Source: Pseudomonadota bacterium (lineage in GTDB: Bacteria > Pseudomonadota > Gammaproteobacteria > Acidithiobacillales > Acidithiobacillaceae). Taken from it: a DNA stretch of 5,743 bases. The DNA lies in contig JAKCBU010000087.1 in NCBI GenBank assembly GCA_021839095.1, positions 1 to 5,743 of the forward strand, read 5' to 3'. Both the position numbers and the translations under genes were made by a program. The notes beneath the pieces are model-generated. The model saw only the letters and a list, made by a program, of their open reading frames with translations. It was not told the DNA's origin and did no database searches. Of the stretch, positions 1-5,743 are shown piece by piece (positions within the stretch are counted from its first letter, which is position 1; each line of letters begins with the position of its first letter).

Positions 1-67
1 GGCGGCCAAGTTCTAAAGCTGGATGAGTGTAAGCGCTTCCTGCGAATGTTGTGGATGGAGCACAATA
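1..67. other. Short flank downstream of pyrD, no supported gene
   Basis: These bases follow the pyrD stop in the transcription direction. They contain an imperfect inverted repeat (TTGTG 49-53 / CACAA 61-65) and the palindrome AAGCGCTT (31-38), but no T tract in either direction, so no intrinsic terminator is called. One plus-strand frame is open from the left edge into pyrD; it is not supported as a gene. Confidence 0.5.
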
Positions 68-1159
68 TCAGGCAGCGCTACCCCGTGCGCGCGCAAGATC
101 GGAATAACCATCCCTTAACCACAACTCCGGCAGCGCCTCCAAAATTTCCCGCACCAGTGCCGGTCCCCGGAAAACCAGCCCGCTATAGATCTGCAGCAGG
201 CTGGCTCCCGCCCGGATCTTGGCATAGGCATCCGCCGCGCCGAGGATGCCACCAACGCCGATGATGGGTATCCGCCCCTGGGTTGCCCGATAGAGTTGGG
301 CAATGACGGCAGTGGACCGATCCCGCAATGGCGCTCCACTCAGTCCCCCGCTTTCGGAGAGTTCGGGTTGGGAGACCGGGCGTTCTATAGTGGTATTGGT
401 GGCGATGAAGCCATCCACCAGCGGTTCCGTGCCGTGGGCCAGGGCGCTGATTAGCTGGATATCCGTGCCCTGCAGGTCCGGAGCGATCTTCAGCAGCAGG
501 GGCAGGGATGGGCGCTGTTGCTGTGCGGCCAGACGCTGGTTGGTTGCATCCAGAGCGCTGAGCAACTTCCCTAACGCCTCCTCCCGCTGTAGCAGGCGCA
601 AACCCGGCGTATTGGGCGAACTGACATTGACGCTCAGGTAGTCCCCATAGGGGAAAAGGATCTCCAGCGCGGCGATGTAGTCGTCCTGGGCCCGTTCCAG
701 CGGGGTATCCTTGTTTTTGCCGAGATTGATGCCGATGGGGATCGGATGGTGGGGTAGGGCCGCCAGCCGCCGGGCCACGGCCGTGGCGCCCTCGCCGGGA
801 AAGCCCATGCGGTTGATGACGGCCTGCGACGCCGGATAACGAAAGATCCGTGGCCGCGGATTGCCCGGCTGCGCGCGCGGGGTCACGGTGCCGATCTCGA
901 TGAAGCCGAAACCCAGAGCCGGGAGGGCGGCGGCGGCGCGGGCATCCTTGTCATAGCCCGCGGCCAAGCCGACCGGGTTGGGAAAGTGCAGACCCCAAAG
1001 GTCTTGTGCGAGTCGCGGGTCGGAAACAGCATAGTGCTTGGCGAGATGTGCCATGCTGCGTGGCATGTGCCCAAGCGCTTCCAGCGCGGTGATGCTCAGG
1101 GTGTGCGCGCGCTCCGGGTCCAGCGCAAAAAGCAGGGGGCGGAACAGATCGTAGCTCAT
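68..1159 (-). CDS. pyrD: Dihydroorotate dehydrogenase (quinone), class 2
   Basis: This enzyme oxidises dihydroorotate to orotate, the fourth step of de novo UMP synthesis, and passes electrons through FMN to membrane quinone. The 363-residue product is somewhat longer than E. coli PyrD (336). Its N-terminal segment (about residues 1-40, [19 protein letters not shown]...) is the helical membrane/quinone-binding extension that marks class 2. The FMN barrel follows: [12 protein letters not shown] (61-72), INRMGFPG (115-122), GINLGKNK (143-150), NVSSPNTPG (178-186, with Ser181 matching the catalytic Ser175 of E. coli), Lys224 in LLKIAPD, ATNTT (253-257), GVGGI (301-305) and IYSGL (324-328). The C-terminal [12 protein letters not shown] tail resembles extensions seen in other family members. 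The start at 1159 is chosen because homology begins there. Its ATG overlaps the hemF TGA by 4 nt (ATGA), and no strong Shine-Dalgarno is visible, so translational coupling to hemF is inferred. An in-frame start at 1240 would lie wholly within hemF and add 27 non-homologous residues. Confidence 0.97.
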   Translation of the reverse strand: MSYDLFRPLLFALDPERAHTLSITALEALGHMPRSMAHLAKHYAVSDPRLAQDLWGLHFPNPVGLAAGYDKDARAAAALPALGFGFIEIGTVTPRAQPGNPRPRIFRYPASQAVINRMGFPGEGATAVARRLAALPHHPIPIGINLGKNKDTPLERAQDDYIAALEILFPYGDYLSVNVSSPNTPGLRLLQREEALGKLLSALDATNQRLAAQQQRPSLPLLLKIAPDLQGTDIQLISALAHGTEPLVDGFIATNTTIERPVSQPELSESGGLSGAPLRDRSTAVIAQLYRATQGRIPIIGVGGILGAADAYAKIRAGASLLQIYSGLVFRGPALVREILEALPELWLRDGYSDLARARGSAA

Positions 1160-2046
1160 GCCCAATCTTTCGGTGTGAGGAAGTCCGCTTTGAGACGTGC
1201 TTCGGCGCTGTCCGCCTCGTCCTGCCTGTCGTAGACCCATGCGGCTAGAGGGGGCAAAGACATGAGGATGCTTTCTGTTCGCCCCCCGGATTGCAAGCCG
1301 AAAAGGGTGCCGCGGTCATAGATGAGATTGAATTCGACGTAGCGTCCCCGGCGCAAAAGCTGGAATTGTCGTTCGCGCTCGCCGTAAGGCGTGTCCCGCC
1401 GTCGGGCGGCGATCGGCAGATAACTGTCGAGAAAACAATTGGCCACCTCTTCCCAGAAAGCTTGCAGGAGATCCGCATCGCCATTGAGATCGTCGAAGAA
1501 GATGCCGCCGACGCCGCGCATTTCCTGACGGTGCTTGATGGTGAAATAGTCATCGCACCAGACTTTGAAGCGCGGATAAAAGCTGGGATCATGCCGATCG
1601 CAGGCCGCCTTGAGGGTACGGTGGAAATGTTTGGCATCTTCCACGAAACCATAGCTGGGGGTGAGGTCGGCGCCGCCACCGAACCACCATACCGGTCCTG
1701 CCGAGAAAAAGCGGTAGTTCATATGAACGATGGGGACATAGGGGTTACGCGGATGCAGCACCAATGAAACGCCGATGGCGGAGAAGGTCTGACCGGCCAG
1801 TTCGGGACGGTGGGCGGTCGCCGAGGGGGGTAACTGATCGCCGTTGACCTTGGAGAAGTTGACCCCGCCCTTTTCAATGAGGGCGCCATCCGCCATCACC
1901 CGGGTACGACCGCCACCGCCGCCTGGCCTTTCCCAGTGATCTTCGCGGAATTTTGCCGCGCCGTCCGCCGCTTCCAAGGCGTCGCAGATACGATCCTGTA
2001 AGTCGCGGAGAAAGGTTTCTATTTCGTCTAAGGATGGCTGTTGCAT
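1156..2046 (-). CDS. hemF: Oxygen-dependent coproporphyrinogen III oxidase
   Basis: HemF is a soluble dimeric enzyme that uses O2 to decarboxylate two propionates of coproporphyrinogen III, giving protoporphyrinogen IX in haem synthesis. The 296-residue product is close to E. coli HemF (299) and full length. Visible family blocks are the glycine run GGGGGRTRV (42-50), GVNFS (61-65), [11 protein letters not shown] (75-85), [12 protein letters not shown] (94-105), [13 protein letters not shown] (118-130), KWCD-like VWCDDYF (162-168), [18 protein letters not shown] (171-188), YGERE (221-225), RRGRYVEFN (232-240) and GGRTESIL (254-261). By comparison with E. coli HemF from memory, His98, His142 and His172 match the conserved metal-site histidines and His108 the proposed proton donor. 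The start at 2046 has a Shine-Dalgarno GGGAG (2057-2053) six bases upstream, inside the 3' end of tsaC; the gap to the tsaC stop is 3 nt. The requirement for O2 points to aerobic growth. An O2-independent partner (HemN) is not in the window. Confidence 0.97.
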   Translation of the reverse strand: MQQPSLDEIETFLRDLQDRICDALEAADGAAKFREDHWERPGGGGGRTRVMADGALIEKGGVNFSKVNGDQLPPSATAHRPELAGQTFSAIGVSLVLHPRNPYVPIVHMNYRFFSAGPVWWFGGGADLTPSYGFVEDAKHFHRTLKAACDRHDPSFYPRFKVWCDDYFTIKHRQEMRGVGGIFFDDLNGDADLLQAFWEEVANCFLDSYLPIAARRRDTPYGERERQFQLLRRGRYVEFNLIYDRGTLFGLQSGGRTESILMSLPPLAAWVYDRQDEADSAEARLKADFLTPKDWA

Positions 2047-2049
2047 GTT

Positions 2050-2610
2050 TCACTCCCGTAAGATCCGGCCACTGCGGGCATCGACGATGCGGCTGGGACG
2101 GCGTCGGCCTCCCAGCCGGGCTGGCAGTACCCACAGGGAGCGGCCAAAGTAGCGGTACACAGTACGCAGATCCCGGGCCGGTCGCTGACCCGCCGGATTG
2201 GCGCTGGTAGAGACAATAGCGTCGCCCAGGGCGCGGGACAGCACGGCGATGGCCGGATGGGTGCTGACGCGCACGGCAATGCCCTCATGGTGTCCGCGTA
2301 TCCAGAATGGGGCTTTGGGCGCGGCGGGGCACACCAGCGTCGTGCCAGGCCAGAATCTTGTCAACAGTTCCGCATCGATATCTTGGGCAGACCAGTAACG
2401 CCGGGTTTCCGCCGTTCGCCCGGCGGCGAGCAGGACCCCTTTTTTCTGCGGTCGTCCCTTCAGGGACAGAATCCGGCGCAAGGCACGGCGCTGGCGCGGG
2501 GCACAACCCAATCCCCAGACGCCCTCCGTAGGATAGGCGATGATTCCGCCGCGCCGTAGACGCGCTACCCCCTGGCGAATGTCCTGACGGCGTGGATAGC
2601 GCGGTAGCAT
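2050..2610 (-). CDS. tsaC: Threonylcarbamoyl-AMP synthase, short TsaC/YrdC type
   Basis: TsaC makes threonylcarbamoyl-AMP from threonine, bicarbonate and ATP. The TsaB-TsaD-TsaE machinery then transfers this group to A37 of ANN-decoding tRNAs (t6A). The 186-residue product has the size of E. coli TsaC (190) and lacks the extra C-terminal domain of Sua5. Family motifs are AYPTEGVWGLGC (25-36), the lysine/arginine block LKGRPQKKG (50-58), WPGTTLVCPA (87-96), IAVRVSTHP (111-119), STSANPAG (134-141) and the ending GGRRRPSRIVDARSGRILR (167-185), which parallels the E. coli C-terminus. The protein is arginine-rich, as expected for an RNA-pathway protein in a GC-rich genome. The ATG lies 15 nt after the purD stop. 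That gap has no clear Shine-Dalgarno, so translation may depend on ribosomes finishing purD. A tsaC-hemF neighbourhood is familiar from other gammaproteobacteria such as Pseudomonas. None of the tsaB, tsaD or tsaE partners is in this window. Confidence 0.93.
   Translation of the reverse strand: MLPRYPRRQDIRQGVARLRRGGIIAYPTEGVWGLGCAPRQRRALRRILSLKGRPQKKGVLLAAGRTAETRRYWSAQDIDAELLTRFWPGTTLVCPAAPKAPFWIRGHHEGIAVRVSTHPAIAVLSRALGDAIVSTSANPAGQRPARDLRTVYRYFGRSLWVLPARLGGRRRPSRIVDARSGRILRE
2053..2057 (-). promoter_or_regulatory. hemF Shine-Dalgarno within the tsaC 3' end
   Basis: The minus strand reads GGGAG followed by TGAAAC and the hemF ATG at 2046, a six-base spacer. The tsaC stop TGA (2052-2050) lies inside this spacer. 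This fixes the hemF start and makes reinitiation after tsaC likely. Confidence 0.65.
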
Positions 2611-2625
2611 CAGCCGAAAACCCGC

Positions 2626-3888
2626 TCAGGTCCGGTGCAGGCCGCGGTGACCGATGTCTCGCCGATGCTGCAGGCCGGGCCAGTGGATATCGGCGACAGC
2701 GGCATAAGCCCGCTGTTGCGCAATCGCCAGACTGTCTCCCAGCGCCGTGACACCAAGCACCCGCCCCCCCGCCGTGATGATCGTGTCGTCGCGTGTCGCG
2801 GTGCCGGCATGAAAAATTTTGACGGCATCCCCGTGCGCGGCGCTCAGACCGAGGATCGGGTCATCGGCACGCGGGTGCTCGGGATAACCGGCCGCCGCCA
2901 GCACCACACAGAGGGCGGTACGGCTATCCCAGCCGAGCGTCTTGGGCAGCGGATCGCCGCGGGCCGCGGTGAGTAGCAGGGTATAAAGATCGGAACGTAA
3001 CCGCATCATTAACGGTTGTGTCTCCGGATCGCCCAACCGGCAATTGAACTCCAGCACTTTGACTCCGGCGGGTCCGATCATCAGGCCCGCATAGAGAAAA
3101 CCGCGGTAGGGCGTGCGATCCGCCATCAAACCCTGTGCCGCGGGGCGCATCACTTCACGCAGCACGCGCTCGCTTGTGGCGGTGTCGAGGATGGGGGTCG
3201 GGGAATAGGCACCCATGCCGCCGGTATTGGGACCCCGATCGCCGTCCAGCAGGCGCTTGTGGTCCTGCGATCCGGCCAGTGGCAGGACCTGGCCATCCGC
3301 CACTATGGCGATGAAGCTGGCTTCTTCACCCTCCAGGAATTCTTCGATGACAATGGGGCCCCATTGGAGAAAGCGATGCACGGCGGCCTCCGCTTCCGCA
3401 CGCTCCACAGCCACGACGACCCCTTTGCCTGCCGCCAGACCATCGGCCTTGATCACCACGGGCAACGGATGAGCGCGCAGGTAGTCCAGTGCCGGGCCGC
3501 GCTCCGTAAAATGCCCGTAACGGGCGGTCGGGATGCCATGCCGCTTCATGAAGTCCTTGGCGTGCGCCTTGCTCCCTTCCAGCATGGCGCCCGCGGCGTT
3601 AGGGCCGAATACCGGGATGCCGGCTCGGCGCAGGGCGTCACCCACTCCGGCCACCAATGGGGCTTCTGGACCGATAACCACCAGCGCGACGCCCAACGCA
3701 TGAGCAGCGGCCACCACCTGATCCGCATCCGTCGGTGTGAGTGCCAGATTGTGGACTTTGGCTTCCGCCGCGGTGCCGGGATTGCCGGGCACGCAGTACA
3801 CTTCCGCCACTTCTGCCGACTGCGCCAGCTTCCAGGCGATGGCGTGTTCGCGACCGCCACCCCCGAGGACCATGATCTTGGCATCCAT
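2626..3888 (-). CDS. purD: Phosphoribosylamine--glycine ligase (GAR synthetase)
   Basis: PurD joins glycine to 5-phosphoribosylamine using ATP to form GAR, the second step of de novo purine synthesis in the cytosol. The 420-residue product is close to E. coli PurD (429) and complete. The N-terminal domain opens with [10 protein letters not shown] (7-16) and PGNPGTA (34-40). The ATP-grasp region contains [14 protein letters not shown] (147-160), [11 protein letters not shown] (182-192), [23 protein letters not shown] (206-228, key residues DHKR and NTGGMGA) and the GARS signature RLGDPETQ (284-291). The C-terminal domain runs to [16 protein letters not shown] (400-415), which parallels the E. 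coli ending. The start at 3888 is preferred over an upstream in-frame ATG at 3909: family homology begins at [10 protein letters not shown], and a purine-rich Shine-Dalgarno (3903-3894) sits just before 3888. That site overlaps the purH stop, and the gap to purH is 13 nt. It is a single-domain PurD, not a fusion with PurM or PurN. Confidence 0.97.
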   Translation of the reverse strand: MDAKIMVLGGGGREHAIAWKLAQSAEVAEVYCVPGNPGTAAEAKVHNLALTPTDADQVVAAAHALGVALVVIGPEAPLVAGVGDALRRAGIPVFGPNAAGAMLEGSKAHAKDFMKRHGIPTARYGHFTERGPALDYLRAHPLPVVIKADGLAAGKGVVVAVERAEAEAAVHRFLQWGPIVIEEFLEGEEASFIAIVADGQVLPLAGSQDHKRLLDGDRGPNTGGMGAYSPTPILDTATSERVLREVMRPAAQGLMADRTPYRGFLYAGLMIGPAGVKVLEFNCRLGDPETQPLMMRLRSDLYTLLLTAARGDPLPKTLGWDSRTALCVVLAAAGYPEHPRADDPILGLSAAHGDAVKIFHAGTATRDDTIITAGGRVLGVTALGDSLAIAQQRAYAAVADIHWPGLQHRRDIGHRGLHRT

Positions 3889-3893
3889 CGGTA

Positions 3894-3903
3894 TCCCTTC
3901 CTC
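3894..3903 (-). promoter_or_regulatory. purD Shine-Dalgarno overlapping the purH stop
   Basis: The minus strand reads GAGGAAGGGA here, then ATACCG and the ATG at 3888. The site shares bases with the purH TGA (3904-3902), so terminating purH ribosomes would clear or load directly onto it. It supports 3888 over 3909 as the purD start and suggests coupled synthesis of the two purine enzymes. Confidence 0.7.
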
Positions 3904-5467
3904 AACCATGCCGGAAATGGCGCACGCCGGTGAAGATCATGGCGATGCCGTGTTCGTTGGCGCTGGCGATGACCTCTGCGTCGCGAATGGAGCCACCGGG
4001 CTGGATGATCGCCTTTACACCCGCGGCTGCGGCCGCATCGACGCCATCGCGGAAGGGAAAGAAAGCGTCGGAAGCCAATGCCGCGCCGTGCAAATCGAAG
4101 CCCAGATCCAGGGCCTTGGCCGCGCCGCATTTGGCGGCGTCCACTCGGCTCATCTGTCCCGCGCCGATGCCAATGGTCTGGCCTTCGCGGCCATAGACGA
4201 TGGCGTTGGAACGCACATACTTACCGACCCGCCAGACAAAGGCCAGGTCGCGGGACTCCTGTGCCGTCGGTGCGCGTTCGGAGACCACCTTCCAGTCCGT
4301 TTCCGCTTCCATGGCTTGGTCAAAGTCTTGCACCAGCAGGCCGCCGCGCACGCGTTTGTAATCCCAGCCGCCGCGCCGCCAGGCGCGGCCGTCATCGAAG
4401 GCGAGCACTCGCAGGTTTTTCTTTTTGGCCAGAATGGACCGGGCATCGGGCGAAATGGCGGGCGCCAGTACCATCTCGACGAATTGGCCGCTCATGAGTT
4501 CGGCGGTCTGTGCATCCAGTGGCCGGTTACAGGCGAGGATGCCGCCAAAGGCGGATACCGGATCGCCCGCCCACGCGCGCTGATAGGCGCTGAGTAGATC
4601 CGGCCCCACGGCCACACCGCAAGGATTGCCGTGCTTCACCACGCAACAGGCGGGTTCGGCAAATTCCATCACCAGCGCGACGGCGGCATCACCGTCCCCG
4701 ATATTGTTGTAAGACAATTCCTTGCCTTGCCACTGACGGGCGTCCGCCAATCCACCGCCGCTGCCGTCGCGGTAGAAGGCTGCGGTTTGATGGGGATTTT
4801 CGCCGTAGCGCAGGTCCTGGACTTTCTCAAATTGCAGGGACAGCGTCTGTGGGTAGGCCGTCCGGTTGCCATCGGGACCCAGGCTGGAGAGATAATTGGC
4901 AATGGCACCGTCATACCGCGCCGTGTGGGCGAAGACCTTGGTGGCCAGACGGAAGCGGGTATTGGCACCGACGCCGCCATGGCTTTTTTCCATCTCCTGC
5001 AGCACGGTCGTATAGTCGTCGGGATCGACGAGGACCGTGACCCCTTCCCAGTTTTTGGCGCCCGCGCGCAGCAGGGTTGGACCACCAATGTCGATGTGCT
5101 CGATAGCCTCTTCCAGATTGCAACCGGCGCGGGCGATGGTCTCCGCGAAGGGGTACAGATTGACGCAGAGGAGATCGATCGCGGGAATGCCGTGTTCGGC
5201 CATTTGCCGGATATGGTCGCTGTTGTCCCGTTTCGCCAGCAGGCCCCCGTGAATCTTGGGATGCAGGGTTTTGAGGCGGCCTTCCAGCAATTCGGGGAAC
5301 CCGGTGTAGTCACGGACTTCCTGCACCGCAACACCGTCAGCCATCAACGCCTTGGCTGTGCCCCCGGTAGAAAGTATTTCCACCCCGAAGTCCCGCAGCC
5401 GCCGGGCAAATTCTACCACCCCCCGCTTGTCGGAAACGCTGATGAGCGCCCTGGTGATTTCTCCCAT
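3902..5467 (-). CDS. purH: Bifunctional AICAR transformylase / IMP cyclohydrolase
   Basis: PurH carries out the last two steps of IMP synthesis: it formylates AICAR with 10-formyl-tetrahydrofolate, then closes the ring to IMP. The 521-residue product is a full-length two-domain protein. The N-terminal MGS-like cyclohydrolase domain (about 1-150) shows RALISVSDK (6-14), LSTGGTAK (32-39), [20 protein letters not shown] (53-72) and [14 protein letters not shown] (126-139). The transformylase domain shows RYGENPHQ (220-227), LSYNN (251-255) and VVKHGNPCG (276-284), where Lys278-His279 match the catalytic pair of human ATIC. It continues with DPVSAFGGI (302-310), SNAIV (420-424), GAGQMSRVD (435-443), [10 protein letters not shown] (466-475) and QPGGSIRD (489-496), and ends HFRHG. 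The start at 5467 is preferred because GGCGG lies 5 nt upstream and the N-terminus has family-like length. The ATG at 5479 would add four residues, but its only GGG abuts the codon. First gene of the inferred operon, downstream of a possible attenuator. Confidence 0.96.
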   Translation of the reverse strand: MGEITRALISVSDKRGVVEFARRLRDFGVEILSTGGTAKALMADGVAVQEVRDYTGFPELLEGRLKTLHPKIHGGLLAKRDNSDHIRQMAEHGIPAIDLLCVNLYPFAETIARAGCNLEEAIEHIDIGGPTLLRAGAKNWEGVTVLVDPDDYTTVLQEMEKSHGGVGANTRFRLATKVFAHTARYDGAIANYLSSLGPDGNRTAYPQTLSLQFEKVQDLRYGENPHQTAAFYRDGSGGGLADARQWQGKELSYNNIGDGDAAVALVMEFAEPACCVVKHGNPCGVAVGPDLLSAYQRAWAGDPVSAFGGILACNRPLDAQTAELMSGQFVEMVLAPAISPDARSILAKKKNLRVLAFDDGRAWRRGGWDYKRVRGGLLVQDFDQAMEAETDWKVVSERAPTAQESRDLAFVWRVGKYVRSNAIVYGREGQTIGIGAGQMSRVDAAKCGAAKALDLGFDLHGAALASDAFFPFRDGVDAAAAAGVKAIIQPGGSIRDAEVIASANEHGIAMIFTGVRHFRHG

Positions 5468-5522
5468 AAATCCCGCCATCCCTGAAAAAGTTGCCGTTTA
5501 GACCAGCCCGCTTGATCTACCT

Positions 5523-5559
5523 AAAATAAAAAAGGCACGATCAGGAGACCTGTCGTACC
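5523..5559 (-). terminator. Strong intrinsic terminator upstream of purH
   Basis: On the minus strand GGTACGACAGG (5559-5549) pairs with CCTGATCGTGCC (5545-5534). This gives 11 base pairs with one G-U wobble and one bulged A (5541) around a three-base TCT loop. A T-rich tract follows at once: TTTTTT (5533-5528), an A, and TTTT (5526-5523). This is a textbook rho-independent terminator for leftward transcription. It ends 43 nt before the upstream ATG (5479) and 55 nt before the preferred purH start. It could stop an upstream gene outside the window, end a short sRNA, or act as the off-switch of a purH attenuator. Confidence 0.78.
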
Positions 5560-5577
5560 CAAACCTCCTGATGGAGG
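5540..5577 (-). promoter_or_regulatory. Candidate antiterminator / anti-antiterminator element
   Basis: ATCAGGAG (5572-5565) is exactly complementary to CTCCTGAT (5547-5540), an 8-bp helix extendable by a G-U pair. It would occupy most of the terminator's 3' arm. CCTCC (5577-5573) can instead pair with GGAGG (5568-5564) around an ATCA tetraloop, which would free the terminator. The pairings are read directly from the sequence. The switching role is inferred, and no ligand or leader peptide is evident. Confidence 0.45.
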
Positions 5578-5629
5578 GAGCGTTCTGATTTCCCGATGAC
5601 GCTGGTACAGCAGCAACGAGAAAGTCTGT

Positions 5630-5658
5630 ATTGTAAGAGAGCCGCCGCCGCTATGCAA
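5630..5658 (-). promoter_or_regulatory. Predicted sigma70-type promoter for the purH leader
   Basis: The minus strand has TTGCAT (5658-5653) as a weak -35 (TTG conserved) and TACAAT (5635-5630) as a -10 matching the consensus at five of six positions, with a 17-nt spacer containing a GGC repeat. Transcription would start around 5625-5623, roughly 150 nt before purH. No better promoter was found between it and purH. The 43-55 nt after the terminator hold no convincing second promoter, so reading through the terminator may be needed to express the operon unless transcription also enters from upstream. Confidence 0.5.
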
Positions 5659-5743
5659 GCACGATCGCCGGTGGTGTTGACAATTCCGGCAACCACTCCG
5701 TGAATGGGCCGGGTGGCTGGACGGGGCACGGGGTAGACTGTCA
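5659..5743. other. Upstream flank, no gene recognised
   Basis: Two minus-strand frames stay open from the right edge, one to a TGA inside the terminator (5541) and one to a TAG in its T tract. Neither translation resembles a known protein, and both are rich in Arg, Ser and Cys in a way typical of chance frames. A TGA lies at the very edge (5743-5741) and could be the stop of an upstream minus-strand gene, but too little sequence is present to judge. Confidence 0.4.

Larger units (their letters stand above)
5523..5625 (-). ncRNA. Predicted short purH leader RNA or sRNA of about 100 nt
   Basis: A transcript from the promoter at 5658-5630 would begin near 5625-5623 and end in the T tract at 5533-5523. 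The 5' part can form a small hairpin (GCTG/CAGC around TAC). The 3' part holds the alternative hairpins and terminator. It contains no ATG, and the only TTG-started frame has no Shine-Dalgarno and ends in the T tract. I see no conserved core of the ZTP, purine, glycine, SAM or guanidine riboswitches. Whether it is a regulated leader that reads into purH or a free-standing RNA cannot be told from sequence. Confidence 0.33.

Noticed and set aside
46..68. Inverted repeat across the pyrD stop as a terminator
   Set aside because: The stem is short and AT-rich with a mismatch or wobble, and no T tract follows on either strand.
1291..1767. Plus-strand open frame (158 codons) opposite hemF
   Set aside because: The opposite strand encodes conserved HemF motifs throughout, so this is a shadow.
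3016..3933. Long plus-strand open frame (305 codons) opposite purD
   Set aside because: It lies almost wholly antisense to an intact, motif-rich purD and its translation is His/Gly/Arg-rich with no recognisable domain, as expected for a codon-bias shadow in GC-rich DNA.
3737..4597. Plus-strand open frame (286 codons) spanning the purH-purD junction
   Set aside because: Antisense to two well-supported genes and without any family signature.
4631..5485. Long plus-strand open frame (284 codons) opposite purH
   Set aside because: Fully antisense to purH, with no plausible Shine-Dalgarno, domain or neighbour; the length follows from the base composition of the real gene.
5482..5497. PurR-box-like sequence ACGGCAACTTTTTCAG upstream of purH
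   Set aside because: It matches 11 of 16 positions of the E. coli PurR operator but lacks the central CG and the palindromic symmetry, and it lies downstream of the terminator with no promoter next to it. Probably chance.
5677..5705. Plus-strand TTGACA with a possible rightward promoter
   Set aside because: The -35 is perfect, but at 17 nt spacing the only -10 is GTGAAT, which lacks the key second-position A. Nothing to the right is visible to support a divergent gene.
5541..5729. Minus-strand GTG-started frame of 62 codons ending inside the terminator
   Set aside because: No Shine-Dalgarno, composition unlike a protein (three consecutive Cys, many Arg), and it runs through the predicted promoter, leader and terminator hairpin.

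Overview
The window is compact, GC-rich bacterial DNA carrying five complete housekeeping genes, all on the minus strand and read from right to left: purH, purD, tsaC, hemF and pyrD. The proteins are of proteobacterial type. PurH, PurD and HemF resemble their E. coli counterparts, TsaC is the short bacterial form, and PyrD is the membrane-associated class 2 enzyme. The oxygen-dependent HemF and quinone-linked PyrD suggest a respiring, probably aerobic, gammaproteobacterium-like organism. An Acidithiobacillus-type genome would fit, but the sequence alone does not settle the genus.

Layout, in transcription order: an untranslated region (about 5743-5480) with a predicted promoter, a short leader and a strong intrinsic terminator; purH (5467-3902); 13 nt; purD (3888-2626); 15 nt; tsaC (2610-2050); 3 nt; hemF (2046-1156); a 4-nt ATGA overlap; pyrD (1159-68). 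The last 67 bases at the left edge hold no supported gene and no convincing terminator. The spacing implies one polycistronic mRNA.

The genes span purine synthesis (PurD catalyses the second step, PurH the last two), pyrimidine synthesis (PyrD), haem synthesis (HemF) and tRNA t6A modification (TsaC). Each step is familiar; what stands out is that they sit in one tight unit.

The most interesting part is the purH leader. A sigma70-like promoter lies about 150 nt upstream of purH. It would start an RNA that meets, about 65-100 nt later, an intrinsic terminator ending some 45-55 nt before the purH start. Just 5' of the terminator lie sequences that can form two alternative hairpins: an antiterminator that takes the terminator's 3' arm, and a smaller hairpin that takes the antiterminator's 5' arm. 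This three-state arrangement looks like a transcription attenuator or riboswitch expression platform, or else a short independent sRNA. I could not match it to a known riboswitch class.
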